This document shows positions 50,544-63,264 of a DNA stretch of 64,000 bases, in pieces. A program made the translations under genes and the position numbers. Every line of letters begins with the position of its first letter. The first letter of the stretch is position 1. The notes beneath the pieces are model-generated. The model was given only the letters and a program-made list of their open reading frames with translations. It made no database searches and had not been told where the DNA came from. The stretch lies in the NCBI GenBank assembly GCA_036583965.1, contig JAZBQD010000015.1, forward strand, positions 66,618,330-66,682,329, written 5' to 3'. The stretch is from Prunella strophiata (lineage: Eukaryota > Chordata > Aves > Passeriformes > Prunellidae).

Positions 50544-53463
50544 CAATTCCTAAAATGTGACACTTTTCCAGGAAGACTTTGCTGCTTTCACTTTCCTCCA
50601 TAGCCATGAGACACTTCTCTCTTACTAGCTTGTTTGGCTACAGAGCTAACAAAAGCATAGAAGAATGTATGAGAATCAATATGTTTAAGCAATAAGACTG
50701 TACATATAGAAGAAATACGTAAATATGGTATAACACACATAAGGAAGTGGCTAGTTTTTGCAGCTGCTTACTGCTACAATATTTGACAACAGAAAAAGGA
50801 CTGCATCAGAGTGAATGTGGTGCCTGCATATAAATCCCTGCATGTGTGTGGAGGAAAGGGCATCTTTTGAATAACTGAATGTTAGGAGTTACCTAGAAAC
50901 TAGAAAACTTGTTTTCTTTTTTATGCTTGGTCTCATTAATTTTCATAGAAAAGATATTAAGACACTTTTTTATATTGTTTCTAGGAAAAGATGCACAAAA
51001 AGAAATTAAATAATTATCTAGATAATATTGGAATGCTACTTAAAATTTTCTAATTGTCTGTGTAGATGTTTTTCTTAATTTTTTTCTGTATTATTCTGAA
51101 TTTGTTGACTTTCAATTATGAATTTACTAGATTATGACAAAACATTGCTATTTCTTCTATTACTTTTTTCCCCTCTTTATTATGGGTAGCTAAGAACAGT
51201 GAAGTGTTTAATAGAAAATATTTTTCTTTCTGTTCTCTGTGTTTCTCCAGTTCATCCATTTCATTATTCTACCAGGTTTAATTGCATTTGTTTTCTCAAA
51301 TTGTCTAAAGCTCAGATACTCTTGTCCTATTGGAGAAAGCCCAAGTTTGCACACAATTTAAAGATGTACAAACTGGTGCAAACTAGTCCTGGATGATGGT
51401 CAAACTGCTCTTATTTATTTTTGTAGCATTCTTTCTCATGTGGTGACTGGCAAATATGAAATGCTTGTTTGTAACTTAGTTTTTATTTATTTTGAACTTG
51501 CAATTTTTATTGGTTGTGAAAATGCCCTTTCATGCAGTTGTAAGAGTAAGGAGAAATATATTAATGGTATAATCTTAAATTCAATTTCAACTCTTTTAAG
51601 AGCCAATTTTATCCTTTAATATATAACTTTGAAGGCCCTTAGGCCTTAGTATGCATCATATTTGAACATATGCTCTATTTAGACTATATAAATATAAATT
51701 CATATGTACTTTTTAATGTCACTGAAGCTTTCTTACTAGTACTATAGTCCATTTGGAAAATTATTTATTTAGTAGACTTTTTATGGAAAGTTTTGTAAAC
51801 TTTTTGTTGAGATTTTCTGGAATTTTGAATACCAGCAATTTAAAACTTCTGTTTGTAATTGTCATCTCCTAATTAGCAGTGTACAGTTCACATACCAATG
51901 TTACCAAGACTAAGCCTCAGAATTAATTTCCTGGGAACATTTCTGTAAAGGACTATAAAACTTCAACATCATAATTGTTCTGCTGTTGTTCAGCTCTGTG
52001 CATTCATGTTCATGTATTTTTAATATGTTTGCTAATGCCTTTTTTCTTATTTGGTGTCTGAACAACTACTAGCTGCTGCTTATTTTGATTGTGTATAATT
52101 TTAATGATTAATTATGATCTCAAGTTCCTCTTTCTCCTTGGCTGTAAATGGTTTTTCAAGGAGAAGAATAACCAGCATGAATTCAGTGAGCTGGCTCTCA
52201 TGTGGTAATTATAATCCATGTGTTTTTCTGTTTTTCATTGTATATAGGTAGCTGAAATTTACATTGTATTTCTTTTATCTCTATATAAAAGCTCTATATA
52301 CAAAATAGGACATCATTATGGTCTGTATGTTGTCCAGGAACACACAGTTTCATCTTGCCAGTACAGCTACTAATTTTAGTATAACAGAAGTATTTCTCCA
52401 GAGATTTGTGTATCTCTAGATTGCAAGACATTCTGCCTTAAAACAGTCTGAAAACAGAAAATGGAATAACTTTATGTTTCTGATCTTGCGCTACTTAGGA
52501 AACTGCTGTTTCAAAGGAAACTGATGTTGTTTTCATCAAAGTCTTATGGTATCAAAGTTCTTGTGCTCTGCTCAAAGATAAGTATATTATGAGTTTCTGA
52601 TCTTTGCATCCAGAATTAAATAGTTATTTAATAAGCATTTATCTTGGATTAAGTGGGATTGCTGTTGCTAGTGGTGGTAGTCAGTTTATTGATAGATAAA
52701 CCAAAGCCATTTTTAAGGCATCAATGTTGGTTTTGAGATTACACTATAGTATGAGAAATGAAACATGTCTCATTAGAGAGTTAAATGTTCCAGAAAATGG
52801 AAATTCACTTTGATTGTGAATCCACAAATTATTTCTTGGTGAGAGACTTGCCCAGCCTTAAGCTGTGAAGAATTGCAGTGTGTATTCTGAAGAACTTAAA
52901 ACACTCTTTGTATACCTTGGAATGGAAATTGTTCTACATTACAACTTTCACCTACCCTTTAAATTTCTTCCAGGCTAACAGTTCTACACACAATGTGATT
53001 CATAAATTCTGCTGTGTATGTTGCTGCATACTTTCAATGCAGCTAGAATGAGTCCTAAATTAAAGAATAAAATCCAGCCTTTCTGAATCCACTTAAGGTG
53101 GTTTTTAGACTTGCCAGTGAAAGAGATTAACCATCTTGACTTTATCTTCTACATCTTTACATGGAAGCATTTAATGATATTGTGGATTTGACTTCATATA
53201 CTTAGTTCTATCTTGATGGATTTATCATCACTGATGATCTCTCCATCAGAAGTAACTCAAGAATTTTGTGCACCAAAGAACTTACTGACCTGTGTTTACA
53301 GGTGTGCAATACCTTGTTGTAGCAGTGGCCTCTCTGGTGTTGACATCTAAATAGCATGTCTTCCACAGAAAAGGAATAGGAGGAGAAAGAAGGAAGAGAA
53401 AAGGAGGAATGATGGAGACTTCTTATCACACCTCTTTTCCAAAGTGGTGGTTTTTTTGTTTTG

Positions 53464-53494
<31 letters not shown>

Positions 53495-54205
53495 AGCTGT
53501 ATTTTTCTCTACTTCTCTAAGCACTAGATTTGGAAATTGTATACAAGGGTTTATAGAGAGACAAGCCTTGGTATTTACAGTGTCTTTGATTTCCACATGG
53601 TGCACAACATTCTATTGTATAGTTGGAGCATCTGTATCTATTGCTAAGTCATTATTTTGCTACTCAAGGTGGCATCTAAAAACTTGTGTGACCCAAGGTT
53701 ATGATTTCATCACTGTACAAAACACAGGTGGTAGTTCATGCTCTGGATCACAATTATTCTTTACTCTTAGTAGCAAAATAAATGGGATCAGAGAAGATAG
53801 AAGGTCTTGCAGTAATCTAAGATGATATGTATATATCCTATATATCCTAGGAGTTTGCCTAAGCCAACAAATCACCTATGACTCTTTGTGGCTTTAAATC
53901 CTATATTAGTAAGAAAACATTCACAGTTTTTTCTTTGGAAGCATATCTTCAAAATGCCTATTCTTTCCTATGAAATTATATAGAAGGATATAATATTAAG
54001 CAGAGGATATTTAAACTGCCAGAAGAGTTCTTATTTGGAAAAAATTTATAGGTGCTGTTAAAGGAAATAGTTTTTCCAAAAATGTAGAAGCAGATCTGCT
54101 TCCTTCCCATTTTGATGACAAGGGATTTTTTCCCTTACTTTGAAGTATACTGTGGTTTTAATAAATTGTCTCTAAAATTGCCTTGCTATAGTATAAAATT
54201 CATTA
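50544..54205. other. Unique AT-rich sequence between two LTRs
   Basis: There is no gag, pol or env-like coding in either strand, so the two flanking LTRs do not look like the ends of one provirus. A T25 tract lies at 53464-53488. The interval 51840-52200 is AT-rich with TAATTA-type motifs and may be regulatory, but nothing decides it. Confidence 0.5.
53464..53488. repeat. Poly-T tract, 25 T
   Basis: Uninterrupted T run preceded by T7-G-T4-G. No retroposon body is recognisable next to it. Confidence 0.93.
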
Positions 54206-54210
54206 ATGTC
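54206..54210. repeat. Target-site duplication ATGTC, left copy
   Basis: ATGTC directly precedes the LTR start TGTCCTG and recurs at 54679-54683 right after the LTR end. The match extends to six bases (AATGTC) if the last LTR base is counted. Five bases is the length expected for ERVL. Confidence 0.85.
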
Positions 54211-54678
54211 TGTCCTGTTTCTGGCTAGGATAGGGTAAGTTTTTGCAGTAGCCAGGAGCCAGCATGGCTAGGAGGAAGAAGTCATCTTATGCCGCCTCAT
54301 GCCTTGCCAGGGCCAGAGGAAGGGACTCTCTTCCAGGAAGAAGGGTTTCCTTCCTTTGACAAAACTTGGCAAAGGAAGCTGCCCAGTATTGTTTACTTTT
54401 GTTTGGGGTAATTTTTCCTTATGAATTTTCTTATAGCCTTTGGCAGTAGTATTGTTGCTGTTACTGTGTGTTTCCTTATTTCATTGCTGTTTTCAGTAAA
54501 TTGTTGTTATTTAAACTGGTGATCTTTGACTTGTTAGCTTTCAGTTCTCCTCTCCAGCCTCTTGCAGTGGGAAGGGGGAGGGGAAAACAGGAGAGTAAGA
54601 AAAAGAGTCAGGGATGTGCTTTTTGACAGTCTCGGTGGATGCACTACACTAGGGGACTATCATTGCCAAGCCATGAAA
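54211..54678 (+). mobile_element. ERVL-like solo LTR with 5-bp target duplication (plus)
   Basis: It begins TGTCCTGTTTCTGGCTAGG and ends 'aagccatgaaa', which aligns with the 'aaaccacgaca' terminus of the avian ERVL-type LTR. The R-U5 part 'gtagtattgttgctgtta' to 'cattgctgttttcagtaaat' closely parallels the copy at 50155-50543. The polyadenylation motif has decayed to AGTAAA. The bounding repeat ATGTC shows it inserted on its own and later lost its internal region and partner LTR. It is diverged, hence old and very unlikely to be active as a provirus. Confidence 0.85.
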
Positions 54679-54683
54679 ATGTC
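54679..54683. repeat. Target-site duplication ATGTC, right copy
   Basis: Exact match to 54206-54210 at the far end of the solo LTR. Confidence 0.83.
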
Positions 54684-55632
54684 ACAGTATTGAAATGAAA
54701 AGTACAGGTGCTGAACATTCCTTTGTTGTTATTAATCATGTGCTAGCATTTTTACTCATGGGTTACATAATTAAAATTCATTCTTTCTGTTTATTCATCA
54801 TGATAAGCATTTCATCATCAAATGGAAAGAAATACTCTTGCTCCTTTAAATAGTGCAAGGCTTGCTGGTCAATAAGGTCTAAGGGAAAAATGTTAAAAGG
54901 TGTCTTTTCATGGCTTTCAGAATTTTTTTGTATGGGTTAGAAGCAAATAAAAGTTTATTATGCTAGGATACCAGAGAACAATACAACTTGTATCAACCAT
55001 TGTGATATATTGTCAGATATTATTTAAGGTTTATCTCCAGACTTATGAGAATGTAAAATGTTCTTTGTCAATTAAGTACCTTAGGAAAATATACAGACAC
55101 AAACCAACACACCACCAACAAAAACATGGTCTTGCAGTTTGTTCCATCTAATCTAGTTTTAACAATATTGTACTGGAAATGCATTTTTTTATTATTTTAA
55201 TGAATGCATAGAGAGCAAAATAGAGCACCATTACTCATGAAAAACAACTCCAAACTGCAGCAGTATACACTTGATGTTTTAGAGAAAATTAGAAAATCTT
55301 TCATTCCCGTGTAATTTTTGAAGTGTGACTGAAACAAATTTGGGTTGGGTTGGATGGCAGTCTCTGTCCAGTGTCTGGAAACAATTGCTGGCAGATAGGT
55401 AACAGCAGTGTATTTGACAGCAGATGTGAATTTGTGGATGTACACCTGAAATAAATTCCTAAACCATATTCTCAAGAATATTTTTACATCTGAAATTGTT
55501 CTATATATAGTTCTTGTATCAAATATTGGAAGCTGTCAGACTGCTTGGACTCAGGGATGACTTATATAAGCACATTTTTTGCTTTAAAAAGGAATTTAAA
55601 AACAGCCCTGCGCATGATATCAAGATATCCAC

Positions 55633-55649
55633 CCAATTAAAATAATTGG
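55633..55649. promoter_or_regulatory. Palindromic paired homeodomain-type site (candidate)
   Basis: CCAATTAAAATAATTGG is a perfect palindrome with 7-base arms around AAA, placing two ATTA-type cores face to face. More TAATTA and ATTAG cores follow within 20 bases. Such spacing suits paired or dimeric homeodomain factors. The region is AT-rich, so chance is a real alternative. Confidence 0.3.
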
Positions 55650-57933
55650 CTAATTACAATTAGATTAGGAAGACCTGGAAGACTGGTTTACAAAAAGGAT
55701 TAAATGAATTAAATATGTTCTGGCTAATCAGATGTCCACACTAACATTAACTTAAATCTCAAGGAAGACAGATAATTATTTAAGGCTAAGAAGAGAAGTC
55801 TTGCTAGTTAAAATAATTCAATGTTCAGTCTAAATAACAAATAATTCTCCTGGATTGAAGAACTAACTATGGGAAGCAGTGGAATCAAAATATCCTGTGT
55901 ATTTAAAATTAGAATCCATAACATAAGTGAAAGCAGTCCTGTGCTGGGGTGAAGGCAACCAATGTGAGGCTGAGGGTGACCAAAGTAGTGCCTTTTGAAT
56001 TTTTAATTGTTGCATTTGTTTTAGAAAAATATCCTGATCATTTTGAGCATGGGAAATAACTAAAAAGTATGAAAACTGTTAATCTCAGGCTCGGGTTTAA
56101 TGTATTTCCTCACTTCACACATCTACTATATGTGCAAAGTGTTTTCATACACAAAACCAGAATCAATACATTAGGATACTGCATAGGGAGGAGATGTATG
56201 AAAGCCAGTTCCACAGTTCTCCATTTAGCAAGAGAGGCCTTTTGGGCATGTGAACAGTATTGTTTTGCTACTTACATTTGCTGTGTTAGTAGATGGGATC
56301 CAGATAATTCTTTAATTCCTCATTAATGGTTTTGATATGAAAGAAAGTTAGTAATGAACTCATCCTATCTCCCCAACTGATAGTTGAAATAGATAAGCTA
56401 GGTGAAAGGCTGGAAGGTTCAACATAGACAGAGAGAAGTAATATGCTCTGTGAACTGTAAAACTTATTTCATTGCTTTTAAAGAATCACTGAATATTGCA
56501 TCTGTAACAGAGTAGATCAGGAGTCTTTCAAAATCCAGAAGTCTGGGCTGAAAGGCATGGTCTGCAGAAGTTTTATTTAATACCTCCTAGTCAGTCTCAA
56601 TGACAGCAAGAATGCTCCAGATTCTTTAAAAATGAAACTTAGTGTTCCATTAGCTGCAGAAATAGAATAGCTTGAACAAAAATTATAGAAAGTAACTAGT
56701 GCTTTGGATAAGAAGCAAAACTGGAGTCACATGTGCACAAACAAGACACCCACCCATATTAAATAGGTCAAAGAAATTTAAATGCACATTGCTATATTGT
56801 ATAAATTATAATGTATATTATTTCAGGCTATATTAATTTTATGTAGTTGTAACTAGTAACTCATTATATCTAGATTAGAGAGTACTCCTTTATAAAGAGA
56901 TTATGTGTATTTAATGTGCACTGATTAATCATGTTGCTGTATCTATTTTTAGAATAATTAGATGCCTCACAAAGAAGGTAATTGTCTGGCATTAAAAAAT
57001 ACAAACTTCTGATGTGGTATAGGAGAGAAGGGGTTTTTATATTAAACTAGATTTGTTCTGAAGATTTACTGTACAGAGAATACAAATTGTGCTAATCCTG
57101 ACTGGTTTTTCCTCAATCATGAATGATGGTAATGATACAAGATTTGATATGCAGAATCTGATACCATTACTGAATATCAATTTGCATTCTGGATTTGTTC
57201 TATGGTGAAGAGCTCACCAAGAGAAAGATTTCATGTACTTGCACATTGTTATTGGTTTCAGTTTTCCAACCAGAGCATCACAATAGAAAGCAGAACTTTA
57301 TCATGTTAGTACCATGGCAATCTCTGTGAAAAAGGAAAGCAGACTCCCTGAAAACTTGCATTGATTTGCCCCTAGCTTACAGTGCTTTTATTACTTACAA
57401 ACAGTGAAGGGTGTAGGGGCTGGTTTTCTCCCTCCTGCACAGACTGTGTTTGACCAGTTGAATGCATAATGAAGCCATCCCTGGGTTCCTTTTGAAATCT
57501 GGGATGCTTGTTCCTGTCAAATAGGCAGTTGTTCTTCTGTTCCCTATAAATCCCAACTCTAGATCACCTCTTCTCCCAGTAATATGGTAAATATCCTTCT
57601 TCCTGTCTTTTATTCTGTATGATTTGCACTAGAGTCTTAAAAAAATATGCGGGCCAGTTCCAATAATTCTAGTTACTGCTGTTTGGCTGTTTTTATGGGC
57701 AACAATGAAAGCAGGCTAGAAAAAAAGATAAAGATTCTTTCTCTGGAAAAAGGGGAGTTTATAGAAAAATGAAGTTTAGTGGCAGAGATATAGTAGCATC
57801 TTCTCCAGAGAGCAGTAATATCATCTACATACATTAGTCTTCTAATAATTTAATAATTACACCTTATCACTTGCTTACCATACTTGCAAGTACAAATTAA
57901 TAAACTGGTTTTGTTTTATGCAAGTGATTGCAT

Positions 57934-57961
57934 TATATATATATTATATATATAATATATA
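57934..57961. repeat. TA microsatellite, interrupted
   Basis: TA repeats with two one-base phase breaks (ATT and TAA). The length is likely to vary. Confidence 0.9.
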
Positions 57962-58119
57962 CAGGTTTAATTATATGAGCCAGAATACTTCAAAGTACAT
58001 ATAGTGTGTTCTGTGATCCTAAACTTTGAAAAAGTGAGAAAAATAAGGACCCAAATAATAAATTAATCTCTAGCTCTTGCAAGTAACCTGAGATTTGACT
58101 AATAAATGGTAATTGCTAA

Positions 58120-58692
58120 AAGCCTCCCCTGAGCCTGCTTTTCTCCAGGCTAAACACCCCCAGCTCCCTTTGCCACTACTCATAAAACTCATGCTCCAGA
58201 CCCTTCACCAGCTTTGTTGCCCTTCTCTGGTATTGCTCCAGCATCTCAACATCCTTCCCAAACTGAGGGGCTTAGGACTGGACACAGCACTCAAGGTGTG
58301 ACCTCACCAGTGCCGAGCACAGGGGACAATCACTGCCCTGCTCCTGCTGGCCACACTGTTACTGATAGAAGAGAGGCTGTCATTGGCATTCTTGGCCACC
58401 TGGGCACAGGCTGGATTATGTTCAGTCCCTGCTGACCAGCATCCTCAGCTCCTTTTCTACCAGGCATCTTCCTGGCCACTCTGCCCCCAGCCTGCAGTGC
58501 TGTAGTTATTGTGACCCAAGAACAAGATGTGGCACTTGTCCTTGTTGAACCTGAGGCTGTTGGTCTCATCTCATTGTGCCAGCTTGTCCAGATCCCTTAG
58601 CAGAGCCTTTCTGCCTCCCAGCAGATCAACACTCTCTGGGACTGGCCATCCAACCAGTTTTTACCCAGTGAGGTACTGCACTCGTCTCATGG
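58120..58692 (-). mobile_element. CR1 LINE fragment (minus), ORF2 C-terminal region
   Basis: The antisense CR1 order is seen on the plus strand: 'cttttctccaggctaaac', 'ctccagacccttcaccagc', 'ctggacacagcactcaagg', 'cttggccacctgggcacag', 'cacttgtccttgttgaacc' and 'ccatccaaccagtttttac'. This covers the last third of the reverse transcriptase ORF. It lacks the CR1 3' tail that should lie left of 58120, and there seem to be small internal deletions near 58630. Overlapping ORFs on both strands are broken remnants or shadows. Confidence 0.9.
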
Positions 58693-61050
58693 TGTGTTTA
58701 GAATGTCAGCACAAGCACTAGCTTGTCATTTAAGCAGTGATCAGAACATGTAGGTTGCTAGGTTTGAGCATATCACTTGTTTAAAGACACAGGATAATTA
58801 ACTGTGTAGATAAGCACATAATTCCTTCAAGTTTTTGTTATACCAAGGAGCTACTGTTAGGTTTCATAATATGAAATCAACCTTTTAAGGTTTCAGTCTT
58901 CAGTGTTCTACCATTTTCAAGGAAGGTGAGGCCTCTTCTAGACTTCTCATGTGCCCACATTTCTGAAGAATGTAAATGAAACTTTTCTTTGTGTCCTACC
59001 ATGTATTAGTCACAATTTTTTTCATAGACAGGCCTCCAGATCCTTCAAACCATCAACTGAAAAATAAACATAGGACACAAGAAACCAGTAATATTGACTC
59101 ACAGATTTAATCTAGGTCTGCAATATAATTTAATCTGTTTGCCTTACAATTATTGACTTTTTCTGTGTATCTAGAATGTTTTTTTTTCCCCTTTATTTCA
59201 TGCAGAGAGATTATGAGATCAGATTTGAAAATCATTTGAAAGTAAAAAATGTTCTTTAAACCATTAGAAATGTACCATAGCTAATATTTGCACTAATCCC
59301 TGCTCTCTGCTGTATGACAAGTGTCATTAAACAATAAAAAAAATAGACCACTTTTCCTTCTCGAGGAAGCTAAATTTACTGCTATATGTGATACCAAGTG
59401 CCTTAGGTATATTAAATGATGGTGGTGCTAATCTACTGAGGAGGCAGGTACTGATGTTGTCAATGTCTCTCTGAGGTAGATTAACATCAGACATCTGGGA
59501 GCTGTGTTGATGACACAGTGAGGAAGAAATTATTAGCAGGGACAGTTGTCCTCCAACAATGTACATCGAGCATTGTTGTGGTTTCTGAGGACACAGAGAA
59601 ATGAGTCCTGTTTTATTATCAAAATTAGGCTATAAAATTTCTGTGCAGTTTATAAAAAAGTTTTTTTTTTGTTCCTTAAACAACAGGGTTCAGTTGTTTG
59701 TATTAAAATAAAACACTGCTGTTAAAATCAGCAGGTACCTTTAATAATATGCATCAAATCATGTAAATATAAATGGATACCCTAGGGTATGAGCTGTAAT
59801 CAATTCATCAGAGATTCCTAATAATGAAGCAATTAATTAGATGCGGGAAAAGATATCACTTGCCTTCCAGAGCTGACAAGTTGCATTTCAGTTCACTCCC
59901 TCCTCACTTCTTCCTTCCCTCCTCTTGGCATAGCTGAGTTTTTACTCACAGCCATATGTGTCAGACCTCCCATCTGTCAGAGTATTGGTGCTGCCTGAAG
60001 AGACACTACACAAACACTCCTATCTAAGCAGTTTAACAAGAACTGGATGCCTGCCATCCACTGTTAAAACTGTACTCAAAACTGTTTGCCTTGTATGTTG
60101 TGCTTTTCCAAAGTAATAGTGCCTTTAGGAAGGAAAAAAAAGAACTAAGCCAAGCCAACCAACAAACTCAAGCCCCAGTGAGCAGGGCAGTTGCATGATA
60201 TATCACAGCTCTTGGTAAAGGTAGAAAGGGCATCGAGGAGAATCTGATAATGTAATTCAGGTGGTAATGAGATCATTAATATTTCAAAGCTTATATCATG
60301 ATAACATATATATCCAGAGACTAAATCCTAAAAATAAGATATGATAATTGAGTACAAAATGAAGGTGTGAAGAATTAATGCTAGTCTTCTGGACAAATAC
60401 AACTGCCACATGGAACTGTGTGTTATGTAGCAAAAGCTGCTATGCTAAAGCAGCTATCTGTGGTATAATAATGTATTCAAGTATTCCCCAGATGAACTGG
60501 AAGTAGGCATTCACATGGCCTTATCCAACCTTTTTTTAATATTAGCAGTGAGAGTGACTTTGGCAGGCGAGTTGGCTGTAATTGGCTGTGCTCAGCACCT
60601 CAGCAGATGTGCTCAGCATGTATTAGGATCTGACTATTTTGTCTCTATGAAGCAAAACACTGCTGAAAGCCACTGGAGGTTTTGCTTGATCAGGGTTTCC
60701 AAATTGGTCACTGGGTCTGTTTTCACTTGAAAAAAATATGTAATTTCCCCCTGTATATTTTTTTTTCTTCAGAAATATTCTTGGTTCAGCTAGTATTTTG
60801 TGTGCTGAAATGGAAATATCCTGAGTGAAATATGACATTGAATTAGACAGGCTCACCTTTGCAATTGTACGGATTTAAGAATGATGAAAAATGATTAATA
60901 TGATGTTAGGTGATGTGGCAGTGAGGGTTTATTTTTCTTGTAAAGGACTGATTATAATATGCTCCATAAGGAATTTATTTTATAAGGAATTATCTTTTAA
61001 TTCCACCGCCTCGCAGGCCTGTTTCAGCCTTCGTGGTGGTAATTATTGAA
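58693..61050. other. Unique AT-rich sequence, no gene seen
   Basis: Plain AT-rich DNA with a few homopolymer runs (T10 near 59660, T9 near 60761). No recognisable exon, RNA gene or transposon. Confidence 0.55.
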
Positions 61051-61323
61051 GAATCATAGAATGTGCTGAGTTGGAAAAGACCCATCAGGATCATCGACTC
61101 CAACGCCTCGCCCTGCAAAGGACATCCCCAAGAGTCACACCATGTGCCTGAGAACATTCTCCAAACACTTCCTATCTTTGTCAGGCTAGTGCTGTGGAGC
61201 CAGCCACTTCCCTGGGGAGCCTGTTCCAGTGCCCAGTCACCCTGTGGGTGAAGAACCATTTTCTGATATTCAATCTAAAACTCCCCGGACTCAGCTTCAT
61301 GCCATTTCCTCAGTCATGGTCAC
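61051..61323 (-). mobile_element. CR1 LINE 3' end (minus)
   Basis: The antisense CR1 3' end is very clear: 'gaatcatagaatgtgctgag', 'ttggaaaagacccatcagg', 'atcatcgactccaacgcc', then 'cacttccctggggagcctg' and 'ttccagtgcccagtcaccc'. It ends near 'gccatttcctcagtcatgg'. About 273 bases with several CpGs left, it is among the better-preserved CR1 copies here. Confidence 0.95.
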
Positions 61324-62791
61324 AGTTATGGAAAGCTAGACATTATACTTGCACAATATTTTTGTAATTTTACCACACTCTTAACCATTGTGTTTCTGTG
61401 TAGTAATAGAGCCTTACTGTTCTTTGTCAGATTATTGTGTTGTTTAAAACTAATCAGTAGAAGGAGACAGCTCCAAATAGTACATTTCCAGTAGCACTGT
61501 ATTTTATGAGTAATGTAGAAGGTGTTTCTGATGTTGAAGTTTCTGAATCCCTCTTGTCATTTGGGAATCCTTTATTACTTCTTCACCAAGCAATATATTG
61601 AATTGGTTTTCATTTTGTCTGCCTGAATTAAGCTATGAACAAAAGGTAATTAAAAGTGCATTGCCAGATGGATTGCCTTTGAATGTTCTCAGATCAAGAG
61701 ATACAACCTGTCTATATCTAAAAGTAGAATAAATATGTTCAATGAAGTTTTGTTGAAAGTTGGAAGAAAATTTCCAACAATTTACCTAATTAGTAATAAC
61801 AGTGAGTGAAATAAATGCCCGTAAGAATCCAACAGTAACCTGTATTTATAAAAATCCACGAAGTATGATTTGACATCTCCTGAATAGCTTTGCTAAATGT
61901 CAATATGAATAGAAGGGACCTCACTCCTAATGTCCAATATGCTGATCAGATTCTTGTTACAGCTTTTGAAAGGCTCATGTCCTTTTCTTCTGGCTCAGTT
62001 CCAGGGCAGCAGGTCCTGTACCAGTGCTAATGTGGGATAGATCATTGGTTGCAGAAAAATGATCTCCCAGAAGCATCACATCTATCATCATGTCTGAATC
62101 TGTGAAGCTGATTTCAGTCCCATCACTCTCTGGAGACTCTTTTCTCTGTGTGCATCTTTTGAAGGCAAAATTGGTTTTCAGGCCTTCAGATAGTTTTTTA
62201 ATAGAGAAGTTGTTTAAATGATAGATTATAGGTGATAAATAACTAAATGACCACATTATATCAGGCTAAAATTGTTGGCTATTATGAGAACTTTGCTCTT
62301 GCCTTGTGCATGAACTGTGTGGTACTTGAGTTTTTTATCACATTATGCAAATATTTAAAATCAGGTTTTCTGCAAGGTAACATTTCCTGCATGCACTTAT
62401 TCCTAGACATCCTGGCATTGAGAACCTAACTTTCCCCTCCACTAATTTTTCTGAATGAATATACAATTATTTGTGTTCAGAAGATTTATTTTAGCCTGTT
62501 ACCCAAGAATCTTATCACACAGCTTTAGAGGGCAGTGAGTGCCCTTGCACCCATTGCTTTTGCTCTCTGAAGATGAATTTATAAATTGAGCTGTACTGTC
62601 TCTACTCTTTTTTTATAGGCTCACGTGTTTCCTAAAATATTTTATTTTGATTATAATGTATGTTATTTTACCTGGCTACGAGCTTAACTAAAATGTGGGA
62701 ATTGGGCTGAGTTCTTTCTAACTCCTGCCTCATTCCTAGTTTCTCAGCTCCTATCTCATGTGGATTTAAGACTTTTCTATTACCCTCACAG
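61324..62791. other. Unique AT-rich sequence, one protein-like minus frame
   Basis: AT-rich with no named repeat. A 93-codon minus frame (61975-62256) has an acidic, Ser/Thr-rich composition that looks protein-like. I do not recognise it and see no good splice signals. Confidence 0.45.
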
Positions 62792-63264
62792 GCTGTGAAA
62801 TGTGTTAGTGCATTAGGGTCATGCAACTACCTACATAAGTGTCAGATAAATGGGAATATGTCTTCACAAAGTCCCCCTATGCCTTATTTGAATTTTGGAA
62901 GTGTTGTGAAGGGAGAGAAGACAGAAGTCAGGAGACAATTTTTTTTACCAGATCTGCCTACATATTATGGTGAAACTGATGAAGCAGAAGAATGTCTGTA
63001 TATCCAAAAATAACAACCTGGCACTTTTCAGAATTAGAAATGACAAAGACTTCTTTAGATCCAGCAAGAATCTTTATTTCTCTGGGAATTTTGTATCAAT
63101 TTCAGCTATTGTTGCTGGCTTTCTTTATCTAAAGAGATGATTTTCTCATCATTTAAACATAAGGTGCCAGAACAATTTTTCTTCAATGATTTCATCTTCA
63201 GTAGAAACATTTTTCTGTGGAAACATGCCATCATGCTTGAAAACTAATAAAGAAAATAAATAAA
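62792..63264 (+). other. Terminal-exon-like structure, unproven
   Basis: A strong acceptor-like sequence, 'ttctattaccctcacag', ends at 62791. An open frame then runs in phase 0 from GCT at 62792 to TAA at 63011-63013, about 73 codons. It contains 'SQSPPMPYLNFGSV' and an acidic end 'YYGETDEAEECLYIQK'. About 230 bases after the stop lie three overlapping or adjacent AATAAA signals (63246-63251, 63255-63260, 63259-63264). Acceptor, frame, short 3' untranslated region and polyadenylation signal together resemble the last exon of a transcript. I do not recognise the peptide, and AATAAA is common in AT-rich DNA, so this could be a lncRNA exon or chance. Confidence 0.22.

Larger units (their letters stand above)
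54684..58119. other. Unique AT-rich sequence with a homeodomain-motif cluster
   Basis: No exon or transposon recognised. From about 55630 to 55860 the sequence is dense in TAAT/ATTA cores, with a palindromic pair at 55633-55649 described separately. A TA microsatellite lies at 57934-57961. Confidence 0.5.

Noticed and set aside
58214..58569. Overlapping ORFs of 73 and 79 codons
   Set aside because: These are remnants or shadows of the CR1 copy at 58120-58692.
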